From positions 62,001 to 126,000 of the forward strand of contig NZ_QSTA01000001.1 of assembly GCF_003438075.1 (NCBI RefSeq): a stretch of 64,000 bases of DNA, in the 5' to 3' direction. The notes under the pieces are model-generated. The model saw nothing but the letters and a program-made list of their open reading frames with translations, was not told the origin of the DNA and ran no database searches. This DNA comes from Eubacterium sp. OM08-24 (GTDB lineage: Bacteria; Bacillota; Clostridia; Oscillospirales; Acutalibacteraceae). Each line of letters opens with the position of its first letter. The stretch's first letter is position 1. This document shows positions 18,554 through 27,414 of this stretch, in pieces. A program made the translations under genes and the position numbers.

Positions 18554-19912
18554 ATGAGTATTAAAAGGGTAATTAATTTATCTGTTGCGGTAATGATTAT
18601 ATTTTTTGCGGCTAACTTTTCGGCATTTGCAGTTGAAAAAATCAGCGTTAATACTTTTAATTCTTGTGATGAAATATTCTGTGATTCAAGCGATTCGGGT
18701 GTCTTTGCCTATGGATACAGCGGAAAAACTATTTATACGCAGTCTTTCATTCCTTCTGCAAAATCGTATTCCTTTACCGCAGACGGCGGTTTTGTTGGTG
18801 AGCCAAAGCTCGACAAAGAAACCGTTTGTGCCGTTTATATGACAGATGATTTTAATTACCATATTTTGTGCATTAACTGTATTAACGGCAGTGTGACTTA
18901 TGTAGAATTTGACGGCTTGAATGATTTTAATTATAACACAGTTTTAGTTTGCAACGGCAGGCTTTATGTTATGAAAACCGATGAGCCGTATTGCTATGTT
19001 GTATCATACGATTTTAACGGCAACCGTATTTTTGACTATAAATTCAGCGAAAAGAATGTTAATGAAATTAGGATAAATAACGGATTTGTCTATGCTTTTC
19101 TCTATGACGGCTCGGTGTTTAGACTTGATAATTCTTCAGTAGAATATTGTAATACGGTGCGTGAAACCAACGATATTTATAATTGCGGCGCAGGATTTAT
19201 TAGTGACAACAAAGGATATATTTATTCTTTAAACGAAAATACAACATACACAAATATGTATATGCAGTCAAAACCGTTTGCTGTCGGTATGGAAAATATT
19301 TATTATATAAATGCAAATTCCATATATTGCTCATCGCTCGGCGAAAATTATATTGAACAATATAATGCCGCTTTTAGATACGATAATATTTTTTATTCGT
19401 GCGAAAAAGCAGTTGCAGTGACCGAAGATTATAATTCGGCAATAATACTTAGCAATACGGATTTTCAGAGTGAAAAACCAAATTCAAATATTGTCGAAAC
19501 TCAGCCCAAAACAAATCCGACCGTTAAGCCTGCCGGAAGCAAAAGTGCGGGCAGCAGTAATTATGCGTTTACTGATGACGGCTACCTTAGCAATGTAGAT
19601 ATAGGCAAAACAGCGGCTCAGCTTAAAAAATCGTGCCCTCAAATTATTTCCGTAACAGATAAAAACGGCAATAAATTAAGCGGCAAATTAAAAACAGGTT
19701 CGGTCGTTACTACAAAAGACAGGAGATATACTGTTGTTATATTGGGTGATGTAACAGGTACGGGCGAGATTAATTCCAATGACAGCAAGGCGATAATGAA
19801 AAGTTTGATTAACGAAAACGAACTTTTCGGAGCATACAAAAAAGCCGCCGATTATAACCTCGACGGCTCTGTTGATAATAAAGATTTGGTACTGATTGCT
19901 CAGAAAAACTAA
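18554..19912 (+). CDS. Secreted protein with C-terminal dockerin-like domain
   Basis: 452 residues. Residues 1-27 are a signal peptide (basic start MSIKRV, hydrophobic core, cleavage near FAVEK). The body (about 30-310) has many Tyr/Asn and repeated GYSG/YSLNEN-like strands, possibly a beta-propeller. A Thr/Pro/Lys linker (about 315-335) leads to a C-terminal segment GDVTGTGEINSNDSKAIMKS and ADYNLDGSVDNKDLVLIAQ, two EF-hand-like calcium loops of the dockerin type. In rumen clostridia dockerins dock enzymes on cellulosome scaffolds, but such domains also occur in non-cellulosomal proteins. AAGGAGG lies only two bases from the ATG, which is tighter than usual. It ends one base before the yebC stop. 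Confidence 0.78.
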   Translation: MSIKRVINLSVAVMIIFFAANFSAFAVEKISVNTFNSCDEIFCDSSDSGVFAYGYSGKTIYTQSFIPSAKSYSFTADGGFVGEPKLDKETVCAVYMTDDFNYHILCINCINGSVTYVEFDGLNDFNYNTVLVCNGRLYVMKTDEPYCYVVSYDFNGNRIFDYKFSEKNVNEIRINNGFVYAFLYDGSVFRLDNSSVEYCNTVRETNDIYNCGAGFISDNKGYIYSLNENTTYTNMYMQSKPFAVGMENIYYINANSIYCSSLGENYIEQYNAAFRYDNIFYSCEKAVAVTEDYNSAIILSNTDFQSEKPNSNIVETQPKTNPTVKPAGSKSAGSSNYAFTDDGYLSNVDIGKTAAQLKKSCPQIISVTDKNGNKLSGKLKTGSVVTTKDRRYTVVILGDVTGTGEINSNDSKAIMKSLINENELFGAYKKAADYNLDGSVDNKDLVLIAQKN

Positions 19913-19913
19913 A

Positions 19914-20651
19914 TCAGTCTTCCATTTCCCAGTTGTGCCATACATTCTGGATGTCATCGTTGTCCTCAAACATATCGAGCATTTTCTGCATCTTTGTTAT
20001 AGACTCCTCATCCTCAAGCTTTGTGTATGTGCTCGGTACCATTTCGAGTTCTGCAGAAACGAATGTGTAACCTGCTTTTTCAAGGTCATCTCTTACTGCG
20101 CTGAAATCTTCAGGCTCGGTGTAAATTGTAAATACATCTTCGTCAGCCTCAAAATCAGATGCGCCATACTCAAGTGCGTCGCTCATAACAGTGTCTTCGT
20201 CCTTATCAAGGTCTTCACGCTCAATTACAAGTACGCCTTTCTTTGTAAACATAAAGCTTACGCAACCCTGAGTACCCATATTACCGCCGAACTTATCAAA
20301 GTAATGTCTTACTTCACCTGCTGTTCTGTTACGGTTGTCTGTAAGAGCCTCTACAATTACAGCTACACCGTTAGGGCCGTATCCCTCGTATGTAACAGCC
20401 TCGTAGTTAGCTGTATCGCCGCCGCTTGCAGCCTTTTTGATAATACGCTCAATGTTATCGTTAGGTACATTGTTAGCCTTTGCCTTAGCAATGCAATCTT
20501 TGAGCTTTGAGTTTACACTTGGATCAGCACTGCCGCCCTCACGAATTGCAACGATAAGCTCTCTGCCGATTTTGGTAAATACCTTTGCTCTTGCTGCATC
20601 GTTTTTACCTTTTTTCTGCTTAATGGTACTCCATTTGTTATGTCCTGACAT
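19914..20651 (-). CDS. yebC: YebC/PmpR-family protein
   Basis: 245 residues, canonical YebC length, beginning MSGHNKWSTIKQKKGKNDAA. Members were described as transcription regulators. Work on the paralogues YebC and YeeI links the family to translation of polyproline stretches. It is transcribed toward the dockerin protein gene with only one base between the stop codons. No terminator lies between them. Confidence 0.95.
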   Translation of the reverse strand: MSGHNKWSTIKQKKGKNDAARAKVFTKIGRELIVAIREGGSADPSVNSKLKDCIAKAKANNVPNDNIERIIKKAASGGDTANYEAVTYEGYGPNGVAVIVEALTDNRNRTAGEVRHYFDKFGGNMGTQGCVSFMFTKKGVLVIEREDLDKDEDTVMSDALEYGASDFEADEDVFTIYTEPEDFSAVRDDLEKAGYTFVSAELEMVPSTYTKLEDEESITKMQKMLDMFEDNDDIQNVWHNWEMED

Positions 20652-20685
20652 AAAATCATTCCTTTATAATAAAATACTACATCCT

Positions 20686-20716
20686 TATTAGTATAGCATA
20701 TACTTATATCTTATGT
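20686..20716 (-). promoter_or_regulatory. Probable promoter of yebC
   Basis: On the minus strand TTTACA and TATACT are separated by 18 bases, in the divergent gap about 40 bases before the yebC start. Confidence 0.5.
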
Positions 20717-20726
20717 AAACTAAAAA

Positions 20727-20750
20727 AGTTATTACAGTTTTGTAATAACT
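20727..20750 (-). terminator. Perfect terminator-like hairpin in the yebC-yicC gap
   Basis: AGTTATTACA-GTTT-TGTAATAACT is a perfect 10-bp stem. The A-run to its left (20722-20727) becomes a T-run on the minus strand, so it is oriented as a minus-strand terminator. No gene to its right runs leftward. Confidence 0.6.
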
Positions 20751-20753
20751 CCA

Positions 20754-20781
20754 TTGCTATATCACTATATTGTGGTATAAT
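20754..20781 (+). promoter_or_regulatory. Probable promoter of the yicC-thiN operon
   Basis: TTGCTA (20754-20759), 16 bases, TATAAT (20776-20781), about 75 bases before the yicC start. Confidence 0.6.
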
Positions 20782-20855
20782 GTATGTAAAATAAAACGAA
20801 CACAGACTTTTGGTGAAGTTTTGATAAAATATTTGATGTGAAAGGAAGTTTACCA

Positions 20856-21740
20856 ATGATAAAATCAATGACAGGCTTTGGCAGATGCCGAACTGTTTTG
20901 CATGGAAGAGAAATCAGTGTTGAAATCAAAAGCGTAAACCACCGCTTTTTTGAATTTTCCTGCAGAACTCCAAAGGGTTACGGCTTTCTTGACGATAAGC
21001 TCAAGGCTTTAGTAAATTCCAGAGTATCTCGTGGTAAGATTGATATGTTTGTAACGGTAGGTACAGCAGAGGACACACCTGCCGAGGTTAAAATCAATCA
21101 TTCGCTTGTTTCGGGCTATATTAATGCTATGAAAGAAATTGCCGAAACCTATGGAATTGAAAACGATGTTACAGTTACGGCGATTTCAAGATTTCCCGAT
21201 GTTTACACAGTGTCAAAGGCGCAGGAGGACGAAGAAGAGATTACGGCAGATGTTCTTGAGGCGGCTAATACTGCGATAGACGGATTTATTGCAATGCGTG
21301 AGGCAGAGGGCGAGAAGATGAAAGCCGATATTCTCGGCAGAGCAGAGGTTATTCTTGCTACCGTTGAAGAGATTGAGGAGCGTTCGCCGCAGACTGTAAA
21401 AGAGTACGAGGAACGCTTGCTCGACAGAATCAATAAGACTTTGCTTGATTACAATATTAATATTGACGAGCAGAGAGTGCTCACAGAGGTTGCGGTATTT
21501 GCCGATAAGGTAGCGGTTGCAGAGGAAACCGTAAGACTGAGAAGTCACTTTGCGCAGCTTTCAAAGATTATGGAGTCGCAAACTCCAATCGGCAGAGAAA
21601 TCGACTTTATTATTCAGGAGATGAACAGAGAGGCGAACACAATCGGCTCAAAGGTTCAGGATGCCGAGATTGCGCATAAGGTCGTAAAAATCAAGAGCGA
21701 AATTGAAAAAATGCGTGAGCAGATTCAGAATATTGAGTAA
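20856..21740 (+). CDS. YicC-family endoribonuclease
   Basis: 294 residues from the ATG at 20856 (MIKSMTGFGR, the family's hallmark start). GTG at 20838 is in frame but would overlap the GAAAGGAAG site. The C-terminal FAQLSKIMESQTPIGREIDFIIQEMNREANTIGSK region is conserved. YicC/YloC proteins are endoribonucleases. In Bacillus yloC likewise precedes remA and gmk. Confidence 0.93.
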   Translation: MIKSMTGFGRCRTVLHGREISVEIKSVNHRFFEFSCRTPKGYGFLDDKLKALVNSRVSRGKIDMFVTVGTAEDTPAEVKINHSLVSGYINAMKEIAETYGIENDVTVTAISRFPDVYTVSKAQEDEEEITADVLEAANTAIDGFIAMREAEGEKMKADILGRAEVILATVEEIEERSPQTVKEYEERLLDRINKTLLDYNINIDEQRVLTEVAVFADKVAVAEETVRLRSHFAQLSKIMESQTPIGREIDFIIQEMNREANTIGSKVQDAEIAHKVVKIKSEIEKMREQIQNIE

Positions 21741-21749
21741 GGAGAAGTT

Positions 21750-22007
21750 ATGAAACTTATCAATATAGGGTTTGGTAATCTTGTAAATTCTGATAAACTT
21801 ATTGCGGTTGTCGCTCCCGATGCGGCACCTGTTAAACGAATTGTGCAGGACGCAAAATCCAAGGGAATGCTTGTAGACGCCACCTGCGGAAGAAAATGCA
21901 AGGCAGTGCTTGTTATGGAGGACGATCATCTTGTGCTGTCGGCAATATCTGCGGAGGCTATTCATAACAGAACCGCTGAAAGTGAGGAACAAAAGGATGA
22001 ACAGTAA
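21750..22007 (+). CDS. remA: RemA/DUF370-family regulator
   Basis: 85 residues, matching the RemA start MKLINIGFGNLVNSDKLIAVV and the central APVKRIVQDAK...VDATCGRK motif. In Bacillus RemA is a DNA-binding ring-shaped activator of biofilm matrix and osmoprotection genes. In Clostridia the targets are not established. It overlaps gmk by 11 bases. Confidence 0.94.
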   Translation: MKLINIGFGNLVNSDKLIAVVAPDAAPVKRIVQDAKSKGMLVDATCGRKCKAVLVMEDDHLVLSAISAEAIHNRTAESEEQKDEQ

Positions 22008-22566
22008 ATCTAAGGGCAAGTTAGTGCTTTACACAGGTTCTTCGGGTGTGGGCAAGGGCACTATTATGGCTGAGCTTTTAAAGCGAAACCCTAATATCCG
22101 CCTTTCGGTATCAAATACCACAAGAGCGCCACGAGAGGGCGAAATTGACGGAGTGCACTACAACTTTATTACCAAGGAGCAATTTGAGGAGCTAATCAAA
22201 AATGACGGCTTTCTTGAATATGCCAAGTATTGTGATAATTACTACGGCACTCCCAAAAAACAGGTAGAGGATTTGCTCGGCGAGGGTTACGATGTATTTC
22301 TTGAGATTGAGGTTCAGGGCGGACTTCAAATTCTTGAAAAATATCCCGATGTGCTAAGTATTTTTATTCTGCCGCCATCTATGGAGTCGCTTTCACGCAG
22401 ACTTCACCGCAGAGGCACAGAGGACGAAGAAACCATAAATAAGCGACTCGGTGAGGCTGAAAGAGAAATTTCATTTAAAAACAGATATAAGTACAATGTT
22501 GTAAACGATGACCTCGACACAGCAGTAAACGAAATTCTTGATATTCTTAAAAAAGAAAGTAAATAA
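21997..22566 (+). CDS. gmk: Guanylate kinase
   Basis: 189 residues from the ATG at 21997 (MNSKSKGKLVLYTGSSG). The P-loop is GSSGVGKGT, then NTTRAPREGEIDGVHYNF (substrate-binding) and EVQGGLQI follow. It converts GMP to GDP with ATP. Longer in-frame starts fall inside remA and are rejected. The remA-gmk-rpoZ order is the Firmicutes standard. Confidence 0.96.
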   Translation: MNSKSKGKLVLYTGSSGVGKGTIMAELLKRNPNIRLSVSNTTRAPREGEIDGVHYNFITKEQFEELIKNDGFLEYAKYCDNYYGTPKKQVEDLLGEGYDVFLEIEVQGGLQILEKYPDVLSIFILPPSMESLSRRLHRRGTEDEETINKRLGEAEREISFKNRYKYNVVNDDLDTAVNEILDILKKESK

Positions 22567-22610
22567 CCGATAAATTCGGAGAATATATTAAAAACGATAG
22601 GAGATTAATT

Positions 22611-22826
22611 ATGCATAAGGTTAATGTTGATGAATTATTCGCAGGTAAGCAGAGCAAGTATGCCCTCGTTGTAGGTGTTGCAAAGAGAGCAAGAGAGATT
22701 ACAGCAGAGCAGGAGGAGAGCGGCGAGGTTACAGACGATAAGCCTGTTCTCATTGCTATTGATGAAATCAAAAATCACGAGATTGGCATTTTAGAGCCTG
22801 ACGATGATGAGCTCCCAAATAGCTGA
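22611..22826 (+). CDS. rpoZ: RNA polymerase omega subunit
   Basis: 71 residues. The start MHKVNVDELFAGKQSKYALV and VAKRAREIT match the omega family. It helps assemble RNA polymerase and supports stringent control. GATAGGAG is upstream. Its last 23 bases overlap priA, and coaBC, which usually follows rpoZ, is absent. Confidence 0.93.
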   Translation: MHKVNVDELFAGKQSKYALVVGVAKRAREITAEQEESGEVTDDKPVLIAIDEIKNHEIGILEPDDDELPNS

Positions 22827-25245
22827 GATTGCTGTTGAAAAAGCAGCATATTCCTTTGACAAGGCTTTTGACTACGCAATTCCCGATTCAATGCTTGACA
22901 AAGCGGTTGCGGGAGTGCGTGTTCTTGTGCCTTTTGGCAGAGGAAACCATAAAAGGCAGGGGATAATCACCGCTGTTCATCAGGGAGAAATCAAAGGCTT
23001 AAAGTCGATTATTTCTGTTCTTGATGATGAGCCTGTTTTAAACGATGAAATGCTTAAAACAGCCGCTTTTATGAAGTCACATTATTTTTGCACCTACTAT
23101 GAGGCAGTAAAAACAATGCTGCCGGCAGGTATTAACTACAAGGTTACTACTATGTACGGTGCAAAAGATGAAAGCGAATTTTCCTTTGAGGAATTAACCG
23201 ATGAGGAACAGAGAATTTATAATTACCTCTTTTCTAAGCGAAAGGCTGTAAAAAGCGAAGTGTTGCTTGACGCTTTCGGTTACAGCTCAGCTGAGCCTTT
23301 TGAACTTCTTGTGCAAAAAGGTGTGCTTTATAAGTCGGACGAAATTTTTCGCAGGGTAAATGATGCCGTGATGAAAATGGCAGCGGTTACTCCCAATGCA
23401 GATATATCGGGAGTAAAACTTACCGAAAAGCAGAAAAATGTGTTTGAACTTATTGAAATGTCGGGCGCAATTTCCGTAAAAGAGGTTTGCTATTTTACAG
23501 GTGTTACAAATGCTGTTGTAGACGCACTTTGCAAAAAAGGTTTGATTTACTTTTTTGACGAAGAGGTATTCAGAATTGACAGCAGACAGAAAGATAATTC
23601 TTTAAAAGAAATTGTACTTTCAGAGGAACAGCAGTCAGCCTGCGATTCGCTCTACAATGAATATGATTCGCCGTTTGCAAGCGTAAGCCTGTTGTACGGC
23701 GTAACAGGTTCGGGCAAAACAAGCGTGTTTATAAAGCTGATTGAGAGGGTAATTGATGACGGCAAGGGCATTATAGTAATGGTGCCCGAAATCTCACTTA
23801 CTCCGCAGTTTGTGTCACAGTTCGCAAAGCGATTTGGCGACAAAATCGCTGTTTTTCACAGTGCACTTTCACTTGGAGAAAGACTTGACGAGTACAAACG
23901 AGTTAAGCAGGGCGCAGCACAGATTGTAATAGGTACAAGAAGTGCGGTGTTTGCCCCGTTTGACAAAGTAGGACTCATTATAATGGACGAGGAGCAGGAA
24001 TACAGCTACAAATCCGAAAGCTCTCCACGCTACCACGCAAGAGAGATTGCAAAATTCCGCTGTTCGTACAATAATGCATTGCTTGTGCTTAGCTCGGCTA
24101 CACCGAGTGTGGAAACCTACTACTATGCACAGACAGGCAGATATTCGCTCAATACCCTTACCGCACGATACGGAAAAGCCGTATTGCCGGAGGTTATTGT
24201 TGCGGATATGGGGGAAGAACTCAAAAACGGCAATACAAGCGGTTTTTCAGATGTTCTTTTACAAAACATTGCATATAATATTGAGCATAAAAAGCAGTCG
24301 ATACTTTTACTCAACCGCCGAGGCTACAATACCTTTGTAACCTGTCGGGCGTGTGGCGAGGCAGTTACCTGCCCAAACTGCTCAATTTCACTTACTTACC
24401 ACAGTGCAAATAACAGGCTTATGTGCCACTACTGCGGATATTCTGTACCATATTCGGACGAATGTCCCGTATGCCACAGCCACAGGCTGACCTTTGGCGG
24501 AACAGGCACGCAGAGAGCAGAAAAGGATATTTCTGATATTTTCCCGGAGGCAAGAATTTTAAGAATGGATACAGACGCAACCTCGTCTAAATCCTCTTAC
24601 GAAAAAATGATAAGTGCTTTTGCCAACGGTAAATACGATATTCTTGTTGGCACGCAGATGGTTGCCAAGGGACTTGATTTTCCAAATGTAACCTTGGTTG
24701 GTGTGCTCAATGCCGACCATATGCTTTATGCCGACGATTACCGCAGCTATGAGCGCTCATTTTCACTGCTCACACAGGTGGTTGGCAGAAGTGGCAGAGG
24801 CAACGACAAGGGAATGGCTGTTATACAGACATTTACTCCCGACAACCTTATAATTTCAATGGCGGCAAGGCAGGACTACAATGCTTTCTTTTCAAATGAA
24901 ATAAAGGTTCGCAAAGCAATGCTTTATCCGCCTTTTGCCGATATATGCCTTGTTGGTTTTGTGTCGCAGAACAGAGAGGTTACTTTGAACGGCGCAAGAA
25001 AATTTTTGCACCTTTTCACAGATGAGGCAAAGAAAAATTATCCGAATATGCCACTGCGTATATTAGGTCCCACTCCTGCACTGGTGGTAAAAATAAGTAA
25101 TAAATACAGATATAAAATTATTATTAAATGTAAAAACAATTCCGAATTTCGTGCCCTGCTTTCAAAGATAATTTGCGAGTTTGGCAAGGATAAGGAGTTT
25201 TCGGGCGTGTCGGTTTATGCCGATATGAACGCCCTTGTATGTTAA
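22804..25245 (+). CDS. priA: Primosomal replication helicase PriA
   Basis: 813 residues. N-terminal DNA-binding domain, then the helicase with Walker A LYGVTGSGKT, IIMDEEQEYSYK as motif II, LLNRRGYNTFVTC, and a zinc-binding insert of eight cysteines (CRACGEAVTCPNC...CHYCGYSVPYSDECPVC). It restarts stalled replication forks. Motif II reads DEEQ rather than the more common DEEH, a conservative change. Two adjacent ATG codons (22804 and 22807) lie inside rpoZ, so initiation is by coupling. Confidence 0.94.
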   Translation: MMSSQIAEIAVEKAAYSFDKAFDYAIPDSMLDKAVAGVRVLVPFGRGNHKRQGIITAVHQGEIKGLKSIISVLDDEPVLNDEMLKTAAFMKSHYFCTYYEAVKTMLPAGINYKVTTMYGAKDESEFSFEELTDEEQRIYNYLFSKRKAVKSEVLLDAFGYSSAEPFELLVQKGVLYKSDEIFRRVNDAVMKMAAVTPNADISGVKLTEKQKNVFELIEMSGAISVKEVCYFTGVTNAVVDALCKKGLIYFFDEEVFRIDSRQKDNSLKEIVLSEEQQSACDSLYNEYDSPFASVSLLYGVTGSGKTSVFIKLIERVIDDGKGIIVMVPEISLTPQFVSQFAKRFGDKIAVFHSALSLGERLDEYKRVKQGAAQIVIGTRSAVFAPFDKVGLIIMDEEQEYSYKSESSPRYHAREIAKFRCSYNNALLVLSSATPSVETYYYAQTGRYSLNTLTARYGKAVLPEVIVADMGEELKNGNTSGFSDVLLQNIAYNIEHKKQSILLLNRRGYNTFVTCRACGEAVTCPNCSISLTYHSANNRLMCHYCGYSVPYSDECPVCHSHRLTFGGTGTQRAEKDISDIFPEARILRMDTDATSSKSSYEKMISAFANGKYDILVGTQMVAKGLDFPNVTLVGVLNADHMLYADDYRSYERSFSLLTQVVGRSGRGNDKGMAVIQTFTPDNLIISMAARQDYNAFFSNEIKVRKAMLYPPFADICLVGFVSQNREVTLNGARKFLHLFTDEAKKNYPNMPLRILGPTPALVVKISNKYRYKIIIKCKNNSEFRALLSKIICEFGKDKEFSGVSVYADMNALVC

Positions 25246-25257
25246 GGAAGTGTGAAT

Positions 25258-25743
25258 ATGGCTATTAGGCAAATTGTTAAAGAGGGCGACAGCGTTCTCA
25301 CAAAAAACTGCCGTCAGGTTGTTAAATTTGATGACAGACTTGCACAGCTTATAGATGATATGATAGAAACTTTACACGATTCGGGCGGTGTCGGTCTTGC
25401 CGCTCCGCAGGTTGGTGTTATCCGCCGAGTTGTTGTTATTGATGTAAGTAAAGAACAAAATCAGGTTATCGAGCTTGTAAACCCTGTTATTGTTGAAACA
25501 AGCGGAGAGCAGGAGGGTCTTGAGGGTTGTTTATCCTGCCCAGGCGAATGGGGAATTACAAAGCGCCCTAACCATGTTAAGGTAAAGGCTTTTGACAGAC
25601 ATGGCAACGAATTTACCGTAGAAGGCGACGAATTGCTCGCAAGAGCTTTTTGCCATGAGCTTGACCACCTTGACGGTATTCTTTTCAAGCAGAAAGCAAG
25701 CAAAATGCTTACTCCCGAAGAATACGAAGAAATGTTTGGTTGA
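25258..25743 (+). CDS. def: Peptide deformylase
   Basis: 161 residues from the ATG at 25258, seven bases after GGAAG. GTG at 25252 is in frame but too close to the site. All three motifs are there: GGVGLAAPQVG, EGCLSCPG and the metal-binding HELDH in FCHELDHLDG. It removes the formyl group from new proteins and pairs with fmt directly downstream. Confidence 0.96.
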   Translation: MAIRQIVKEGDSVLTKNCRQVVKFDDRLAQLIDDMIETLHDSGGVGLAAPQVGVIRRVVVIDVSKEQNQVIELVNPVIVETSGEQEGLEGCLSCPGEWGITKRPNHVKVKAFDRHGNEFTVEGDELLARAFCHELDHLDGILFKQKASKMLTPEEYEEMFG

Positions 25744-25756
25744 TTGAGGATTAATT

Positions 25757-26674
25757 ATGAATATAATTTATATGGGCACTCCCGATTTTGCAGTGCCCGC
25801 ACTCAAAAAATTGTATGAAAGCAAGCACACAGTACAGGCTGTTTTTACTCAGCCCGACAAGCCAAGGGGCAGAAAAATGGTGCTTACTCCTCCGGATGTA
25901 AAGGTTTGTGCGCAGGAGCTTAATATTCCTGTTTATCAGCCGACAACCTTTAAATCCGATGAGCCGCTTGAAATTATTAAAAAATATAATCCCGATGTAA
26001 TCGTAGTTGCCGCTTACGGAAAAATTTTGCCGAAAGCAGTGCTTGAAAGCGCAAAATACGGCTGTATTAATATTCATGGCTCGCTTTTGCCTAAGTACAG
26101 AGGTGCAGCGCCGATTCAGCAGTCGGTTTTGAACGGCGACAAGGTTACAGGCGTGACCGCTATGCAGATGTCAGAGGGGCTTGACACAGGCGACATTCTC
26201 ACTACTGTTGAAACCGAAATCGGAGAGAACGAAACTTCGGGAGAGCTTTTTGACAGACTTAGTATTCTCGGCGGAGAATTAATTATAAAAACTCTTGAAA
26301 TGCTTGAAAACGGCGGGATTACACCTGTAAAGCAGGACGAGAGCAAGGCAACGCATACTTCAAAGATTGACAAGTCGCTTTGCCCGATTGATTTTACAAA
26401 ATCGGCAAGTGAAGTGCATAACAAGGTGCGTGGTTTAAACCCATGGCCTATTGCAACGGCAGAGTGCGGTGGCAAAAGACTTAAAATTTATTCCACAAAG
26501 GTATGCGAAAAAAGCGGAAAAGCGGGCACAATAATCAGCACAAAGCCGCTTATTGTGGCTTGCGGCAGCGGTTCGGTAGAGATTATTGAGCTGCAGCCCG
26601 AGGGCAAAAAGCGTATGCCGTCGGCAGCTTTTCTTGCAGGTCATAAATTAAATATCGGTGACAGCTTTAACTGA
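25757..26674 (+). CDS. fmt: Methionyl-tRNA formyltransferase
   Basis: 305 residues. N-terminal formyltransferase fold with MNIIYMGTPDFAVPALKKL, the catalytic INIHGSLLPKYRGAAPIQ and a C-terminal OB-like domain from about residue 205. It formylates initiator Met-tRNA with 10-formyl-THF. It lies in operon with def. Confidence 0.96.
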   Translation: MNIIYMGTPDFAVPALKKLYESKHTVQAVFTQPDKPRGRKMVLTPPDVKVCAQELNIPVYQPTTFKSDEPLEIIKKYNPDVIVVAAYGKILPKAVLESAKYGCINIHGSLLPKYRGAAPIQQSVLNGDKVTGVTAMQMSEGLDTGDILTTVETEIGENETSGELFDRLSILGGELIIKTLEMLENGGITPVKQDESKATHTSKIDKSLCPIDFTKSASEVHNKVRGLNPWPIATAECGGKRLKIYSTKVCEKSGKAGTIISTKPLIVACGSGSVEIIELQPEGKKRMPSAAFLAGHKLNIGDSFN

Positions 26675-26699
26675 TATAGGGATATAAAGGAGAATTTTT

Positions 26700-27398
26700 A
26701 TGTTTTATGGTTTTGACTGGACATATGTTGTGTTTATTCTTCCTTGCGTAATCATTTCGCTTATATGTCAGATTAATGTTTCTTCCACATTTTCCAAATA
26801 TTCTCAGATGAGAAATTCAAGAAATATGACGGGCGCACAGGCAGCCGAGTTTGTGCTGAGGCAAAACGGTGTTTACGGTGTGCGCATTGAAAGGGTTGCA
26901 GGAAACCTTACTGACCACTTTGATCCGAGAACAAATGTTATAAGACTTTCGGACAGCGTTTATAATGCAACAACCGTTGCGGCGGTAGGTGTAGCTTGTC
27001 ACGAGGCAGGTCACGCCGTACAGCACGCACAAAACTATTTGCCAAACAAAATTCGCTCGGCAATTCTTCCTATGGCAAATATCGGCTCAAAATTAAGCTG
27101 GTTTTTAATTATTATCGGACTTTGCTTTTCGGCAAAAATCGGATTTATTATGCTTTATATAGGTATTGCTTTGTTTGGATTTTCTGTACTTTTTACCATT
27201 GCAACTTTGCCTGTTGAGTTCAACGCATCTAAAAGAGCGCTTGAAACAATCAGAAACGGCAACCTGCTTTACGGCGAGGAGTACACAGGCGCAAAGCGCA
27301 CTTTGCAGGCAGCGGCAATGACTTATGTTGCATCTGCGCTTACCGCTATTTTACAGCTTTTAAGATTGCTTATAATAGCGAATAACAGAAGAAGATAA
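26700..27398 (+). CDS. Membrane zinc metallopeptidase (YugP-like)
   Basis: 232 residues, PF04298-type. Start MFYGFDWTYVVFILPCVIIS is a membrane helix. The zinc motif CHEAGHAVQHA lies around residues 100-110, and further helices are near 120-165 and at the C-terminus. The substrate is unknown. It sits between fmt and rsmB, where Bacillus has no gene, and spacing (26 and 17 bases) supports one operon. Confidence 0.86.
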   Translation: MFYGFDWTYVVFILPCVIISLICQINVSSTFSKYSQMRNSRNMTGAQAAEFVLRQNGVYGVRIERVAGNLTDHFDPRTNVIRLSDSVYNATTVAAVGVACHEAGHAVQHAQNYLPNKIRSAILPMANIGSKLSWFLIIIGLCFSAKIGFIMLYIGIALFGFSVLFTIATLPVEFNASKRALETIRNGNLLYGEEYTGAKRTLQAAAMTYVASALTAILQLLRLLIIANNRRR

Positions 27399-27414
27399 GA
27401 AAAGAGATTTTTTA

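Noticed and set aside
19896..20510. 204-codon plus-strand frame
   Set aside because: Lies antisense to the well-supported yebC gene and has a Cys/Tyr/Phe-rich, unlikely composition.
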